Positions 16,691 to 27,100 of a stretch of 53,794 nucleotides of DNA are shown here, in pieces. Origin of the DNA: Bacilli bacterium (lineage in GTDB: Bacteria; Bacillota_I; Bacilli_A; RFN20; CAG-826); assembly GCA_017534425.1 (NCBI GenBank), contig JAFXWB010000008.1, forward strand, positions 1 to 53,794, read 5' to 3'. The first letter of the stretch is position 1; the number at the start of each line of letters is the position of its first letter. The position numbers and the translations under genes were made by a program. The notes under the pieces are model-generated. The model searched no databases, was not told the origin of the DNA, and worked only from the letters and a program-made list of their open reading frames with translations.

Positions 16691-17611
16691 ATGCTTTGGA
16701 TTATTTTAGGTTCTGTTTTAGGAGGATTATTAATAATCTTTTTAATCACTTTATATTGTATTTATAAATACATCTTTCATAGTCCAAGAAAAGGACAAAA
16801 TAACGATTTTAGAATTGAACCTTCATTAGACTACCAAGGCACAAAAGAATATTTAAAAGAACTTATTAAAAAACTTCGTGAAGTTCCCTATGAAGATTTG
16901 TGGATAAAATCATATGATGGACTAAAGCTTCACGGACTTTTCTACAGAAACGATAAATCAAATACTTTCATCCTAATGTTCAACGGTTATCGCGGTACCG
17001 CTAGAAGCAATTTCTCTGGTAGCGCAATCGATGCGAAGAACTTAAATATGAACGTCGTTTTATGCGAACAAAGAGCCCACGGAATTAGTGATGGACACTC
17101 AATTACATTTGGTCGAAAAGAACAATATGATGTTTGTGCTTGGGTCGATTTTATTAAGGAAAAATGGGGGAATTCCATAAAAATTATCGTTGCAGGTATC
17201 TCAATGGGAGCTGCCACAGTCTTACTCGCATCAGACAAACTTGACCCAGAAATCAAGATTATTGCAGACTGTCCATATTCATCTCAAAAAGATGTTATTA
17301 GTCACATGATGAAGGTTATGAAATTCCCTCCAAAATTATTTTGGCCTTTAGCATACCTTGCTGAAATTATATTTGCTCATGCTCGTCTAAAAGACGATGC
17401 ATTAGAAAATGTAAGTAAATCTAAATGCAAAATTCTTATTATTCACGGCACGAAAGACTCTGTAGTTCCGTACAAGATGAGTGAAAGGGTTTATTTAGCG
17501 AATAAAGACCACGTTCAATATGAGTTATTTGAGGGTGTTGACCACGGGATTTGTTATTTAAGGGATACACCAAGATATAAAAAGATTATCGAAGAGTTCC
17601 TAAAAGAATAA
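16691..17611 (+). CDS. membrane-tethered alpha/beta hydrolase
   Basis: A 306-residue protein with an N-terminal membrane helix (residues 2-24) and an alpha/beta-hydrolase domain. The nucleophile elbow is GISMGAA (Ser about 171), the acid Asp lies in GTKDSVVPY (~255) and the His in GVDHGICY (~283). The NGYRGTARS segment near residue 100 is the oxyanion region. The family covers cytoplasmic-face lipases and esterases; the substrate is unknown. It sits 6 bases after the TRQ-repeat gene without a good Shine-Dalgarno, suggesting translational coupling. Confidence 0.85.
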   Translation: MLWIILGSVLGGLLIIFLITLYCIYKYIFHSPRKGQNNDFRIEPSLDYQGTKEYLKELIKKLREVPYEDLWIKSYDGLKLHGLFYRNDKSNTFILMFNGYRGTARSNFSGSAIDAKNLNMNVVLCEQRAHGISDGHSITFGRKEQYDVCAWVDFIKEKWGNSIKIIVAGISMGAATVLLASDKLDPEIKIIADCPYSSQKDVISHMMKVMKFPPKLFWPLAYLAEIIFAHARLKDDALENVSKSKCKILIIHGTKDSVVPYKMSERVYLANKDHVQYELFEGVDHGICYLRDTPRYKKIIEEFLKE

Positions 17612-17628
17612 ATCTATATTAAAAGTAA

Positions 17629-17656
17629 CAAAGTCGTCTAAATATCGACTTTTTTA
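17629..17656 (+). terminator. terminator of the TRQ-hydrolase operon
   Basis: AAGTCG (17631-17636) pairs with CGACTT (17646-17651), followed by TTTTATT. Confidence 0.8.
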
Positions 17657-17708
17657 TTACTTAAATTTTATTTATGTTATAATAGCGCCTAAACAAGAGG
17701 CATTTATA

Positions 17709-19538
17709 ATGAAAAGATCATTGATAAAAGTGCTATTACCAATAACAGCCTTACTATTAAGTAGCTGCTCTTTTACTGACTGGTTTAAAAATATATTCTC
17801 TAAAAACGAACAAGGGCAAAAGGAAGAAGAACAAAAAACTGATCCTGAAAAGCAAACTTATCCGGGAAATCCTATAGAAATTGATATTCCAGATTCTCTT
17901 CCATTAACGGTTGGCCAAACAAAAGCATTATCTATTTCTTATAATCCTCAAGATACCGAAAACAAGGTCGTTGAATGGGTTTCTTCAAATCCTAGTGTTG
18001 CAACATATTCTGATGGGCAAGTAACAGCACTTTCTGTTGGCGAAACTAAGATAACCGCAACCGCTAAGAACAGATTAGGCGAAACTATCAAATCTGAATG
18101 TAATGTTGTGGTAACTGACCCTTCTACAATTTCAAAAACAACTCTTAAATATACTTATGACGATTATTGCGCCTATAGCGCATACCCATTTGATAACACT
18201 CCATTAGTAGGAAACCCAAAACTTTTAGTCATTCCTGTCTGGTTTTCTGATTCAGATACTTTTATAAGTATGTCCCATCGTGAATTAGTAAGAGATGATA
18301 TTAGAAAATCATTCTTCGGCACAAACGAAGAAGCTGGTTGGAGAAGTTTGAAAACATACTATGAAGAAGAAGCTCAAGGAATGATTGAAGTAGGCGGAAC
18401 AATTACTGAATGGTATGAAACCGGAGAAAGTTATGAAGCATATGCTTCTAATAGTTCTGGCGAATATAAAACACAAACATTAGTTGAGACCGCATCTACT
18501 TATTATTTTAATCATAGTAGCGAAACAGCGCAGGATTACGATTCAAATAATGATGGTTATTTAGATGGCGTCATACTTGTTTATGCTGCTCCAGATTATG
18601 ATAGCTTTGGGGTTTCATCAAACAATCTCTGGGCATATACATCGTGGTTAATGGGCCTTCCAGACTTATCAAATCCAACTCCAAACGTATTCTTCTGGGG
18701 TTCATATGATTTTATGTATTCCTCTGGCATTAAAGCATATGAAAGAACTGAACTTTCTATGTATGGACGTGGTGACACAAGACACTGTTTTGTAGACCCA
18801 CATTGTTTCATTCATGAAATGGGTCACGTCTTTGGACTTCAAGATTACTATGATTATAGTGGCCAACATTGTCCAGCAGGCGGTTTCTGTATGCAAGATA
18901 TGAACGTTGGTGGGCATGATGCATATTCAGTTATGGCATTTGGTTGGGCAAAACCATATATTCCAACTGAAACATCAACAATCATTATTAATGATTTCCA
19001 ATCATCACATGATATGATTTTGCTTGCAAACCACGAAGTAGATTCACCATTCGATGAATACATGTTATTAGAACTTTATAGTCCAACTGGATTAAACAAG
19101 TTTGATAGTGATTATCATTACAACGACAGATATCCATTAGGTCCAAAACAAGTCGGAATTAGACTTTGGCACGTTGACGCTAGACTTACTTATTGGACAG
19201 GCGCAGGTTGGTCAAAGACTCTAGTTTCAAATCCAACACGTGGTGATGTTTATCATGCAATGTCAAATACATATTATTCTGAATGGGCTAGCGGGTATTC
19301 ACCTCTTGGAAAGAACTATGCTGATTTTAATACACTTCAGTTAATTAGATGTGAAGGAAAGAGCCCATATTTCAGTAATAATGCAATATTCGGTTATGGT
19401 TCTTCATTCTCGATGAATGACTATGCTGATCAATTTGTTAAAGCGCAAAGAATGAATGATGGCAAAAGCCTTGGTTGGACATTTAGCGTTTCAGCATTAG
19501 ACGAAACATCTGCCGCAATCACAGTAACAAAGATATAA
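17709..19538 (+). CDS. lipoprotein metalloprotease (M6-type) with Ig-like domain
   Basis: A 609-residue lipoprotein; the signal ends in LLLSSC (Cys about 20). Residues ~55-140 are a BIG2-type Ig-like domain (LPLTVGQTKALSISYNPQDT ... VTALSVGETKITATAKN). The rest is an M6/immune-inhibitor-A-like zinc protease with HEMGHVFGLQDYYD (zinc His369 and His373, catalytic Glu370) and a downstream Asp in the extended HExxHxxGxxD motif. It acts on the outer face of the membrane. The substrate is unknown; host or dietary glycoproteins are possible. AGAGG precedes the ATG. Confidence 0.9.
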   Translation: MKRSLIKVLLPITALLLSSCSFTDWFKNIFSKNEQGQKEEEQKTDPEKQTYPGNPIEIDIPDSLPLTVGQTKALSISYNPQDTENKVVEWVSSNPSVATYSDGQVTALSVGETKITATAKNRLGETIKSECNVVVTDPSTISKTTLKYTYDDYCAYSAYPFDNTPLVGNPKLLVIPVWFSDSDTFISMSHRELVRDDIRKSFFGTNEEAGWRSLKTYYEEEAQGMIEVGGTITEWYETGESYEAYASNSSGEYKTQTLVETASTYYFNHSSETAQDYDSNNDGYLDGVILVYAAPDYDSFGVSSNNLWAYTSWLMGLPDLSNPTPNVFFWGSYDFMYSSGIKAYERTELSMYGRGDTRHCFVDPHCFIHEMGHVFGLQDYYDYSGQHCPAGGFCMQDMNVGGHDAYSVMAFGWAKPYIPTETSTIIINDFQSSHDMILLANHEVDSPFDEYMLLELYSPTGLNKFDSDYHYNDRYPLGPKQVGIRLWHVDARLTYWTGAGWSKTLVSNPTRGDVYHAMSNTYYSEWASGYSPLGKNYADFNTLQLIRCEGKSPYFSNNAIFGYGSSFSMNDYADQFVKAQRMNDGKSLGWTFSVSALDETSAAITVTKI

Positions 19539-19542
19539 AAAT

Positions 19543-19568
19543 GAAAGGACCTGATGGTCCTTTTTAAT
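19543..19568. terminator. bidirectional terminator between protease and GH2 genes
   Basis: AAAGGACC-TGAT-GGTCCTTT with T-runs on both sides. It overlaps the stop codon of the minus-strand glycosidase gene. Confidence 0.85.
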
Positions 19569-21243
19569 ATTTAATTTTATCGTTAATTCGTTTTACAACG
19601 TCAGGATTTAGTTTAACAACCTCTCTATCAAATGTTATAAATCCGTTTAACTCTTCTTCAACGTCTGACAGTTGAGTATAAACAATCGCGGATAATCCTT
19701 TTGGAATATTTTCAATAACATCTCTTTTAATTGTCTCGTTATATTTTGTTAACCACTCTACTTCATTTTTAAAAGATTTGTAAACATGATTTCCTTCCAT
19801 CATGTGATCTTTAATTGCAAGCACAAAACCACCAAATTCTGACAAAATAATGGCCCTTTTCCCGGATTTTTTTGGATTTTTTAGCTTAAATGGTTTGAAA
19901 TAAACGTGATATGATTTGGTGTCACTAACACCCTGGTCATGCCAACCTGAAGCGTGATCGTATAGTCTTGTGTTATCTAGTTTTAAAAGTTCAGAATAAA
20001 CATCTTTACTATCGAATTGTCCCCATCCTTCATTAAAGATTGTCCATAATCCAATTGAAGGAATGTTATACAAATAATTAATCGTGTCTTTAAACTCTTG
20101 AGTTGCTTCTTTTCTACCTTCTTCGTTTTGTCTCGAAAACTTTTTGTAGTCATGGTCGTTATGATGTTTGCCAAAGATTAAAGGAAAGACAACGGTGGAG
20201 AGTTTATAATTTTCTCCTCCATTTACAAAATCCTGCCACACGATAATTCCTTGTTTGTCACATTCGTAGTACCAACGAGGAATTTCGATTTTGATGTGTT
20301 TGCGAATCATATTAAAACCAAGTGATTTGACAAATTTAACATCTTTTACATACGAGTCATAACTACTCGGAGTAAGTAATCCGTCCTGATAATAACCTTG
20401 GTCTAAAACTCCTTTCATAAAGTAAGGTTTATTATTTAAACCAAGTCTTGTGATTCCTTTATCATCTTTCACTAATGAGAATTTTCGCATAGCGAAGTAA
20501 GAAAAGACTTCATCGTGTGGAGTACTCATTTTTAATGTATATAAATATGGATCCTCAGGACTCCATAATCTCATTTTATCTGTCTTTATATGAACATCTT
20601 GGTTTGCTGCTATTTGAAGGCTTTTATCAAACAACTCTACATTAACCATATCAACAGAACTCTTAACATTTAGAATAACTTTTTGATTATCAATGTCAGG
20701 AGTAATCTTTACTGATTCAATGTAATCATTAGATACGCTTTCTATAAATACAGGGAAATAAATTCCGCTTTGAGGAGTGTACCAAATTCCTCCATGCTTA
20801 AGTTTTTGTTTTCCTCTGCTGTGATATGAAGTGTCAGTTAAATCCTGTACCTTAACAATCAATTCATTTTCTTCTTTTAAGAATTGTTTTATTTCAAAAG
20901 AAAACGGGAGAAAACCTCCAATGTGTTTTCCTAAAAACTCTCCATTTAAGTAAACTTCTGCGATTTGATCGACCGCTAAGAACTGTAAAAACACTTTATC
21001 TTTAACTTCAAAATCACCAAGTAAAAACTTTAATCTGTAAAACAAATATTCATCTGGTTGAAGGATGTGATTTACTCCGCTTAAAGATGTCTCTGGTGAA
21101 TACGGAACCAGTATTTTACCATCAAAATCTACAGGAATTTCTGGGTTTTTTGTAATTTTATAGTCCCAAAAACCATTTAAAGATTTATAAGAATATCTAA
21201 AAAACTGAGGCCTTGGATAATCACTTAGCGGTTGCTTGCTCAT
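19564..21243 (-). CDS. glycoside hydrolase family 2 (beta-galactosidase/glucuronidase-like)
   Basis: A 559-residue intracellular enzyme. It has an N-terminal sugar-binding jelly-roll domain (SLNGFWDYKI ... VDQIAEVYLNGEFLGKHIGG), an Ig-like middle domain and a TIM barrel. The acid/base is Glu405 in WTIFNEGWGQF and the likely nucleophile is Glu ~470 in AIILSEFGGFV. No signal peptide, so it acts on imported saccharides. The start at ATG 21243 puts the GH2 N-terminal motif (YPRPQF) at the beginning; it overlaps the MFS gene end by 23 bases. Shorter than LacZ (1024) and near BglucA-type GH2 lengths (~600). Substrate uncertain. Confidence 0.88.
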   Translation of the reverse strand: MSKQPLSDYPRPQFFRYSYKSLNGFWDYKITKNPEIPVDFDGKILVPYSPETSLSGVNHILQPDEYLFYRLKFLLGDFEVKDKVFLQFLAVDQIAEVYLNGEFLGKHIGGFLPFSFEIKQFLKEENELIVKVQDLTDTSYHSRGKQKLKHGGIWYTPQSGIYFPVFIESVSNDYIESVKITPDIDNQKVILNVKSSVDMVNVELFDKSLQIAANQDVHIKTDKMRLWSPEDPYLYTLKMSTPHDEVFSYFAMRKFSLVKDDKGITRLGLNNKPYFMKGVLDQGYYQDGLLTPSSYDSYVKDVKFVKSLGFNMIRKHIKIEIPRWYYECDKQGIIVWQDFVNGGENYKLSTVVFPLIFGKHHNDHDYKKFSRQNEEGRKEATQEFKDTINYLYNIPSIGLWTIFNEGWGQFDSKDVYSELLKLDNTRLYDHASGWHDQGVSDTKSYHVYFKPFKLKNPKKSGKRAIILSEFGGFVLAIKDHMMEGNHVYKSFKNEVEWLTKYNETIKRDVIENIPKGLSAIVYTQLSDVEEELNGFITFDREVVKLNPDVVKRINDKIKY

Positions 21244-22516
21244 CTTGTTTTTCTTTCTTGATAAGTAGTAATAATGGAACCACGACAAATAACATCATGA
21301 TAGCTGCAAATAAGAATATGAATTCATTTGGTAAGATGCTTAATTGACCATATTCGTTTGGCGCTTTAGTTCCGTTAATATAAGAAACACCTCTTCCAAT
21401 AAATGGACCAGTTACCATTGGAATCATAACGACAAAGACCATACGAACGCCTTGGAATAATCCCGTTTCTTTCTCTGGAGTATAATCCCTGATTTTAGCG
21501 CCTAAAACAGCGGTTGCAACTAAGTAACCAGTCATAAGGATAATGCCGCCAATAATAACGCCAATTTGGGCTTTAAAGATAAATAGTAATAATCCGCCAA
21601 TGACGGTGGCTGCAAGAGCAGCAAATACGAGTTTGTATTTTCCAATTTTATCCATGAAGTATCCAAACACAACTGTTAAAACACATGCGATACCTAAAAT
21701 TGGACCAGCAGTACTAACTAAATCAAATCCAAGAATCTTTTGAATGTAAACCATAAAGTACGGCATGAAGATTTGGATGCCAATTGAGAAGATCATGAAT
21801 GCGGTCAAGGCTAAATAGAGTTTTGGTCTACTCTTAATAACGCTTGGTCTAAATCCGTGAACGATATTTTTAAGATAAGGTTCTTCTTTATTTGGTTCTT
21901 TAACATCTTTCGGAAGCAAGAAGATACAAACAATACCAGAAATGGTGGTTATTCCACCGAAAACAACAAAGAACCACAACCAATCTTTACTTTCACCAAC
22001 AAGCATTCCTTGTAATAAAACAACTGCGATCATTGCAACTAATGGAAGAATTGAAAGAACACTTTCTACTTTGCCTCTATTAGAGGTTTCTGTGTTGTCG
22101 GTTACAAATGCATTAAACGCAGCGTCGTTTGCTGTGCTACCAAAGAATGTCATAATGCAATCCATAATAACAATCATCGTTCCGCTCATTAAAGCTGAAT
22201 GCGCAACTATGTTGTAATCCTTTGATGGATCTAAGAAAGCGAACATTATAATTGAAATACCCCAAATGATATAACCACATGAAATGAATAATTTTCTTTT
22301 TCCTACTCTATCTGATAGAGCGCCCATAAATAGGGTTGTGATAGTAGCAGCAACCGCACTAAACACAGTCATTAAGGTGATATAAATTGAATCTCCGGTA
22401 CAATCAAATACAAAGACATTCAAATAATTATTTTCAATAGCCCATGCGAGTTGCCCAATTAAGCCCGCAACTAAAAAGGAGAGCCATTTTCTCCAACCAA
22501 GTTTTCCGTTTTCCAT
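21221..22516 (-). CDS. MFS transporter, probably sugar or glycoside importer
   Basis: A 431-residue protein with about 12 membrane helices. The MFS loop 2-3 motif is present as MGALSDRVGKRK, with a related YFMDKIGKYK in the second half. It overlaps the downstream GH2 gene, so it most likely imports the glycoside that enzyme cleaves. AGAGG lies before the ATG. Which sugar is carried cannot be read from sequence. Confidence 0.88.
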   Translation of the reverse strand: MENGKLGWRKWLSFLVAGLIGQLAWAIENNYLNVFVFDCTGDSIYITLMTVFSAVAATITTLFMGALSDRVGKRKLFISCGYIIWGISIIMFAFLDPSKDYNIVAHSALMSGTMIVIMDCIMTFFGSTANDAAFNAFVTDNTETSNRGKVESVLSILPLVAMIAVVLLQGMLVGESKDWLWFFVVFGGITTISGIVCIFLLPKDVKEPNKEEPYLKNIVHGFRPSVIKSRPKLYLALTAFMIFSIGIQIFMPYFMVYIQKILGFDLVSTAGPILGIACVLTVVFGYFMDKIGKYKLVFAALAATVIGGLLLFIFKAQIGVIIGGIILMTGYLVATAVLGAKIRDYTPEKETGLFQGVRMVFVVMIPMVTGPFIGRGVSYINGTKAPNEYGQLSILPNEFIFLFAAIMMLFVVVPLLLLIKKEKQDEQATAK

Positions 22517-22593
22517 GTTCTAAACCTCTATTTAATTATAGTTCTTTTTAAAATAAAGCACTTACATAAACACGCATTGCGCATTTTTAATAT

Positions 22594-22599
22594 TATAAT
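22594..22599 (+). promoter_or_regulatory. -10 box of the P-loop kinase gene (leaderless arrangement)
   Basis: TATAAT lies 6 bases before the ATG at 22606 and there is no Shine-Dalgarno. No convincing -35 box is seen. Confidence 0.5.
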
Positions 22600-22605
22600 A
22601 AAAAT

Positions 22606-23073
22606 ATGAAGACCCTAATCATGTTAAGTGCCTTTCCCGCAAGCGGAAAGTCTACATGGGCTAAGAAGTACAAAGAGACGCACAACAATGTCGTCATTTT
22701 AAATAGCGATGAGATTCGTATGGAAGTCACACATGGCGACTATTTAGATCATTCTCATCAAAAGGAAGTCTGGGAACTATTTGAAAGAAGAATTCATGAG
22801 AATGCCGAAATAGAAAATGTCACTGTTATTCTTGATGCCTTAAATGATGTGAATGAAGTTAGACTAACATACTTAACCACAACACCTGAATTTGATAAAA
22901 AGATTCTAGTTATGTTTCCATCAAACTTAGAGAAGTCTCAAAGATTAAACGGACTTCGTGATCCCCTTGTTAGAGTGCCTGAAAACATCCTAATCGATCT
23001 ATATAATAAGTTTGAAGAACCGAACGAAGAAGTCTATAACAACATAAACGAGATTTGGTACGTTTATTGGTAA
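22606..23073 (+). CDS. P-loop kinase-like ATPase
   Basis: A 155-residue protein with a Walker A motif PASGKSTWAKK (residues ~9-19) near the N-terminus and LNSDEIRMEV after it, as in the polynucleotide-kinase/zeta-toxin-like AAA_33 group. VTVILDALNDVNEVRL fits the second nucleotide-binding strand. Members phosphorylate nucleic acid ends, nucleosides or small metabolites; which is not clear here. The start has a -10 box only 6 bases upstream, so the mRNA appears leaderless. Confidence 0.8.
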   Translation: MKTLIMLSAFPASGKSTWAKKYKETHNNVVILNSDEIRMEVTHGDYLDHSHQKEVWELFERRIHENAEIENVTVILDALNDVNEVRLTYLTTTPEFDKKILVMFPSNLEKSQRLNGLRDPLVRVPENILIDLYNKFEEPNEEVYNNINEIWYVYW

Positions 23074-23080
23074 AAAATAT

Positions 23081-23119
23081 GAAAAAAGACTAGTTTTTTC
23101 GGTGAATTAGTCTTTTTTT
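23081..23119. terminator. bidirectional terminator
   Basis: AAAGACTA pairs with TAGTCTTT around a 15-base loop, with T8 on the plus side and T6 on the minus side. It separates the convergent kinase and esterase genes. Confidence 0.85.
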
Positions 23120-23128
23120 TAATGTTGT

Positions 23129-24061
23129 TTATTTAAGAAATTGTTCAAAGTTTTGAGCAAATAGATGGCCTAGCTTAATTTGAGATTCGGAATCATAGTG
23201 TACATCATCATTTGGTTCTTGATTGCTATGAAGGCCAGCTTCAATTGTATCAAAGTAAATATGTATATCACTTAATGCGGCAAATTTTTGTTTTGCCTCA
23301 TTTACTTCTTTATAGAATCTCCATTCATCTGTTCCATCAGCATGAGTTCCGCGACCAATACCTGCATCAATAAATGGTAAGCCTGATTCGTTCTCTGTAT
23401 ATTTCAATAATTCTGTATCAAGGTTATGTTTTAGGCTTACTAAATTATCAAAGTAATATTGGTAATAGCCATCATACGAATCGCCTTCTCCTTGCATCCA
23501 ACAGAATGCTCTTAAATATGGTTGATAACCCTCATCTTCAAGGTCTTTCATTCTATTTTTAACAAACTTTACTAATGTAACAAACATTTCATCTGTAGGT
23601 AACGACCAATCATATGCTATATTGCTTGCTCCACAAGGAACCTTAATAATATAAAGTTTGTTGCCCCATCTTTCATGAAGTTCTTCAGCGATACCAATTT
23701 CTGGTCCAAAGTTTGTAGTAACGTTTCCTTGTCCTAATTTAACATTAACGAACTTACCTTTAAGTGATCCGTTTTGAAAAATCTTAGTTCTTTCAGGTTT
23801 TGTGTAATCTACAGTCCAGTTGCTAAATGCAATTTTCACATCTTCAAACCCGGCTTCATATTGATCATATTTCTCTTGCCCCATTGTTTGAATAAGATAT
23901 TGTGAGTTTTTGCAACCAGCAGCATTTGACTGGCCAGACAAGATAATAACGTTTACTTCCTTTTTCATGTTTTTTTCCTTGCATCCAACTGAAAACATCA
24001 TTGCTGGAATAATAGCTAATAAACAAAGTTTTCTTTTCATATTCTTTTTTTGAAAACACAT
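23129..24061 (-). CDS. lipoprotein SGNH esterase (CE6 / sialate O-acetylesterase-like)
   Basis: A 310-residue lipoprotein with lipobox FSVGC (Cys ~27). The SASA/CE6 hallmarks are present: nucleophile region ILSGQSNAAG, then GPEIGIAEEL, FCWMQGEGDS and the C-terminal acid-His region DDVHYDSESQIKLG. CE6 and related enzymes remove acetyl groups from xylan or sialic acids at the cell surface. Start: ATG 24061 has AAAGG upstream; ATG 24040 is a possible alternative. It may deacetylate glycans before import; the link to the MFS-GH2 pair is only by proximity. Confidence 0.85.
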   Translation of the reverse strand: MCFQKKNMKRKLCLLAIIPAMMFSVGCKEKNMKKEVNVIILSGQSNAAGCKNSQYLIQTMGQEKYDQYEAGFEDVKIAFSNWTVDYTKPERTKIFQNGSLKGKFVNVKLGQGNVTTNFGPEIGIAEELHERWGNKLYIIKVPCGASNIAYDWSLPTDEMFVTLVKFVKNRMKDLEDEGYQPYLRAFCWMQGEGDSYDGYYQYYFDNLVSLKHNLDTELLKYTENESGLPFIDAGIGRGTHADGTDEWRFYKEVNEAKQKFAALSDIHIYFDTIEAGLHSNQEPNDDVHYDSESQIKLGHLFAQNFEQFLK

Positions 24062-24132
24062 TAGTTTTCGCCTTTATGATATTTTATTCCTAATTAAATA
24101 AAAATTAAATATACGCATAAAAATATAAAAGA

Positions 24133-24160
24133 AAAACCGGGTTTTTACCGGCTTTTCCTT
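24133..24160 (-). terminator. terminator of the 1124-residue gene
   Basis: CCGG arms with flanking AA/TT and one bulged G around a 7-base loop, followed on the minus strand by TTTTTC. Confidence 0.65.
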
Positions 24161-24176
24161 ATAAATTTAGTTAATT

Positions 24177-27100
24177 TTATTGTTGTAAGTATGCATCTGG
24201 ATTATTGAGATATGCATCTGAGAATTGAACGTTGTTGATATTGTTAAACTTGTTTTGAAGTGTGCTGCTCCAATCAGTAATGCTTGAATCAGTATTCTCC
24301 AATGCAATATCAAATTCAATACCAATCTTAGTAGAGAGACTACCAAGTTTCATAGCCTCGATTTGTAACTTACCAGATAATCTAGAGAACTTCTCTTGGC
24401 TATTGCCATAGATGTTGATTTCCAAATCCTTTAATGCATCAACACCTGTTAAGACATCAAGATTAATACCAACAGACCATTTCTTTTCACTTGCAGTATA
24501 TTTAAAACCAGTACTTGTAAATGTGTTGGTGAAATCTCCTGCAGCTTTTTCTTCTTCTGAGCTTAAGTTAACTCCTCCGATTGTATTAATAATCCAATCT
24601 CTCATATATAAGAAATCACTTAAAAGATATTTAATAATATTTTCGGATTGCAATAAGTTCTTAGAAGTTGTCTTGTAGTGATAAATGTGGTCACCACTTA
24701 AACGTCTGGTGTCTGTAATCTTAAAATGGAAGTAGCCTCCAACACCGTCTTCTTTATTTGGATCACCGTCTGGGTAAGTTTCAAATGTAAATTCACTCTT
24801 AAGAGATTTCGTTGTGATGTCATTGTATTTTTGGACCGCGAACAAAATTTTTGCATCTTCAATAACGCCATAAATCTTGCAATATCCATCTTGGACAACT
24901 ACATAAACTTCGACTTTAAATTTAAATAAATCAATGATTCCTAAATCTAAATTAATATTTGCGGTTAAATGATAGTAGTTGTTTTCAGTTGTTTTAATAC
25001 CAAACTTAAGTAAGACAGCTATGCTGCTTAAATCCATAAATGAATTCAAATCTGATTTATCAACTGAAGATTCTCTTGTAGCGTCAAAGTCTTCTAATGC
25101 GACTTTAACATTAAGTTTTTTACTGTCGTTTGCAAAACAGAAGTCAATTAATTCTAAGCTCTCAAGTTTATCGTCTTTTAAGTTAACACGAACAGTCATG
25201 TCGTTTTCAAAATCAAATAATTCGCCACCAATAATAAGGTCTAATTGATTATCATTTCTTTTTGCAGACTTCACTAAATCGTTCTTTAAAAGTCTGAAGT
25301 AATCTTTTTGATTAATGATCGCACCGAGTTCTCCAATAGAAAGCATTTTTTCAATTGGGTCTAAGAATTTAGTCCATTTTTCGTTGCCTCTATTTTCGTC
25401 AAGGAATGTCATTATAACGTCAAAGATATCTAAGACGGACTGAACTGTTACTTTACCTTTAATGTTCTTTCCGTTCTTTTCACCATAGACAAAGTGAGCA
25501 TTATTAATGTTTTTGTCATCGGTAGTGTTATCAATATCAATTGCAATCTTGTGTGAATACCAAACACCTTTATTCTTGTATTTATATTGATCGATTGTTA
25601 AATCACCAAAACCATAAGCGGCTTTGTAGTCAAATTGACCTTTACCATTTAATGTAAAGCCAATACCGTCGTTATCAAACATAGAACCTTGGACTGTAAA
25701 TCCAGCTTGATGTGTATCAACAATGTTATAGATTTGATCAAAGACAGTTGGTAAGAAGTCTAATGAGTCATATTCTGATTCATCATCAAGAACCCATTGA
25801 ACAAAGTCGTTAGTATTGATGGTTGCATTTAATACGAATGAACCCATTTCAATATTATTAATACCAAGATTTAACACCTTGTGATTTGCGCCCAATTCTG
25901 AATCTAAAACTAATTCAACTTCTGCACTATCACCAAAGCCTAAAGATGATAAGTCTAGACCAATTTCTATGGTTTTTTCCGTATTTTTTAATGTTTTAAG
26001 GATATCCAAGACAACTGAGTAATCACCATCTTTAATACCTTTTACAAATGTTGAATCTGTAACAAATGAGAATAATCCAGTTAATAATGATTCGGAGCTT
26101 CCGTCACCTGATATATTTGCAAACATACCTGGCATTTCATCAATTAACCAGTTCATTGTTTCTGTTGGAACTTTTGATTTAACAACGCTCTTTTTAACAC
26201 CTTGTTCATTTTCGGTTTCGTTAAGTTTTAAGTATCCTTGTCCATCGAAATAGTTAACTGAAAGGTTACTATATTCATCGTCATTTTGACCAAGAATATG
26301 TAAATCAAGACCTAAAGCTGCGCTATTTCTGAAAGTAGCATTGCAATCAGTGCTTGGAATTCCGCCTGTATATTCACTGAAGTCTAAAAGCTTTGAGAAG
26401 TCAGCGTTAATTGCGCCTTGAATAGTTCCGACATTAATAAGTGAAGATTCTTCTTTTTGTTTTAAGTTTAATGAAAAATCAGCACCAAATTTTTGTCCAT
26501 CTTCATCAATAAAATTGGCAAGTTTTTGTAACCAACCTTTGTAATTAATTATTTCAATATAATTGTGGTTTGGATTGAACTTGCGGTAGTTTTCATTATC
26601 TGGAGCATAAACGGTGTAATCTTGAATAGAATTAATATTTAATGCACCTTTAATAACGACATTTCCTAAATCGATTGTTCCTAAATCGACGCGTGTTAAA
26701 CGATAGGACTCATTAACAATCAAAACTAAATTTAAAGTTGTGTCCATTGACTCATTTCTAATTTGGATGTCGAGGTTAAACTTATATCCGCCTTCAATTT
26801 CGTTTTCATTAACAACTAGTCCTAAACCTTCTTCGCCATCTTCTAATGCACGGAATGCGAAGGCTTCAGATAAGTTTGACATATCCATATTTGCAATCAT
26901 TCCGCCTAACTTGTTATCAATTAAATCATTGATGACATCATCAATATAAGATTCAACATCAAAGTTAATTCCGCCTTCTTCCTTGCTTGCAATAAAGATT
27001 TGGGAAATTAGACTATCAATTCCTTCGTCTTCGTTTCCAAATAATTCATCAATAGTGGTGGAACCGACTTTCATTCTTAAATCTTTAAGACCAAAGTATG

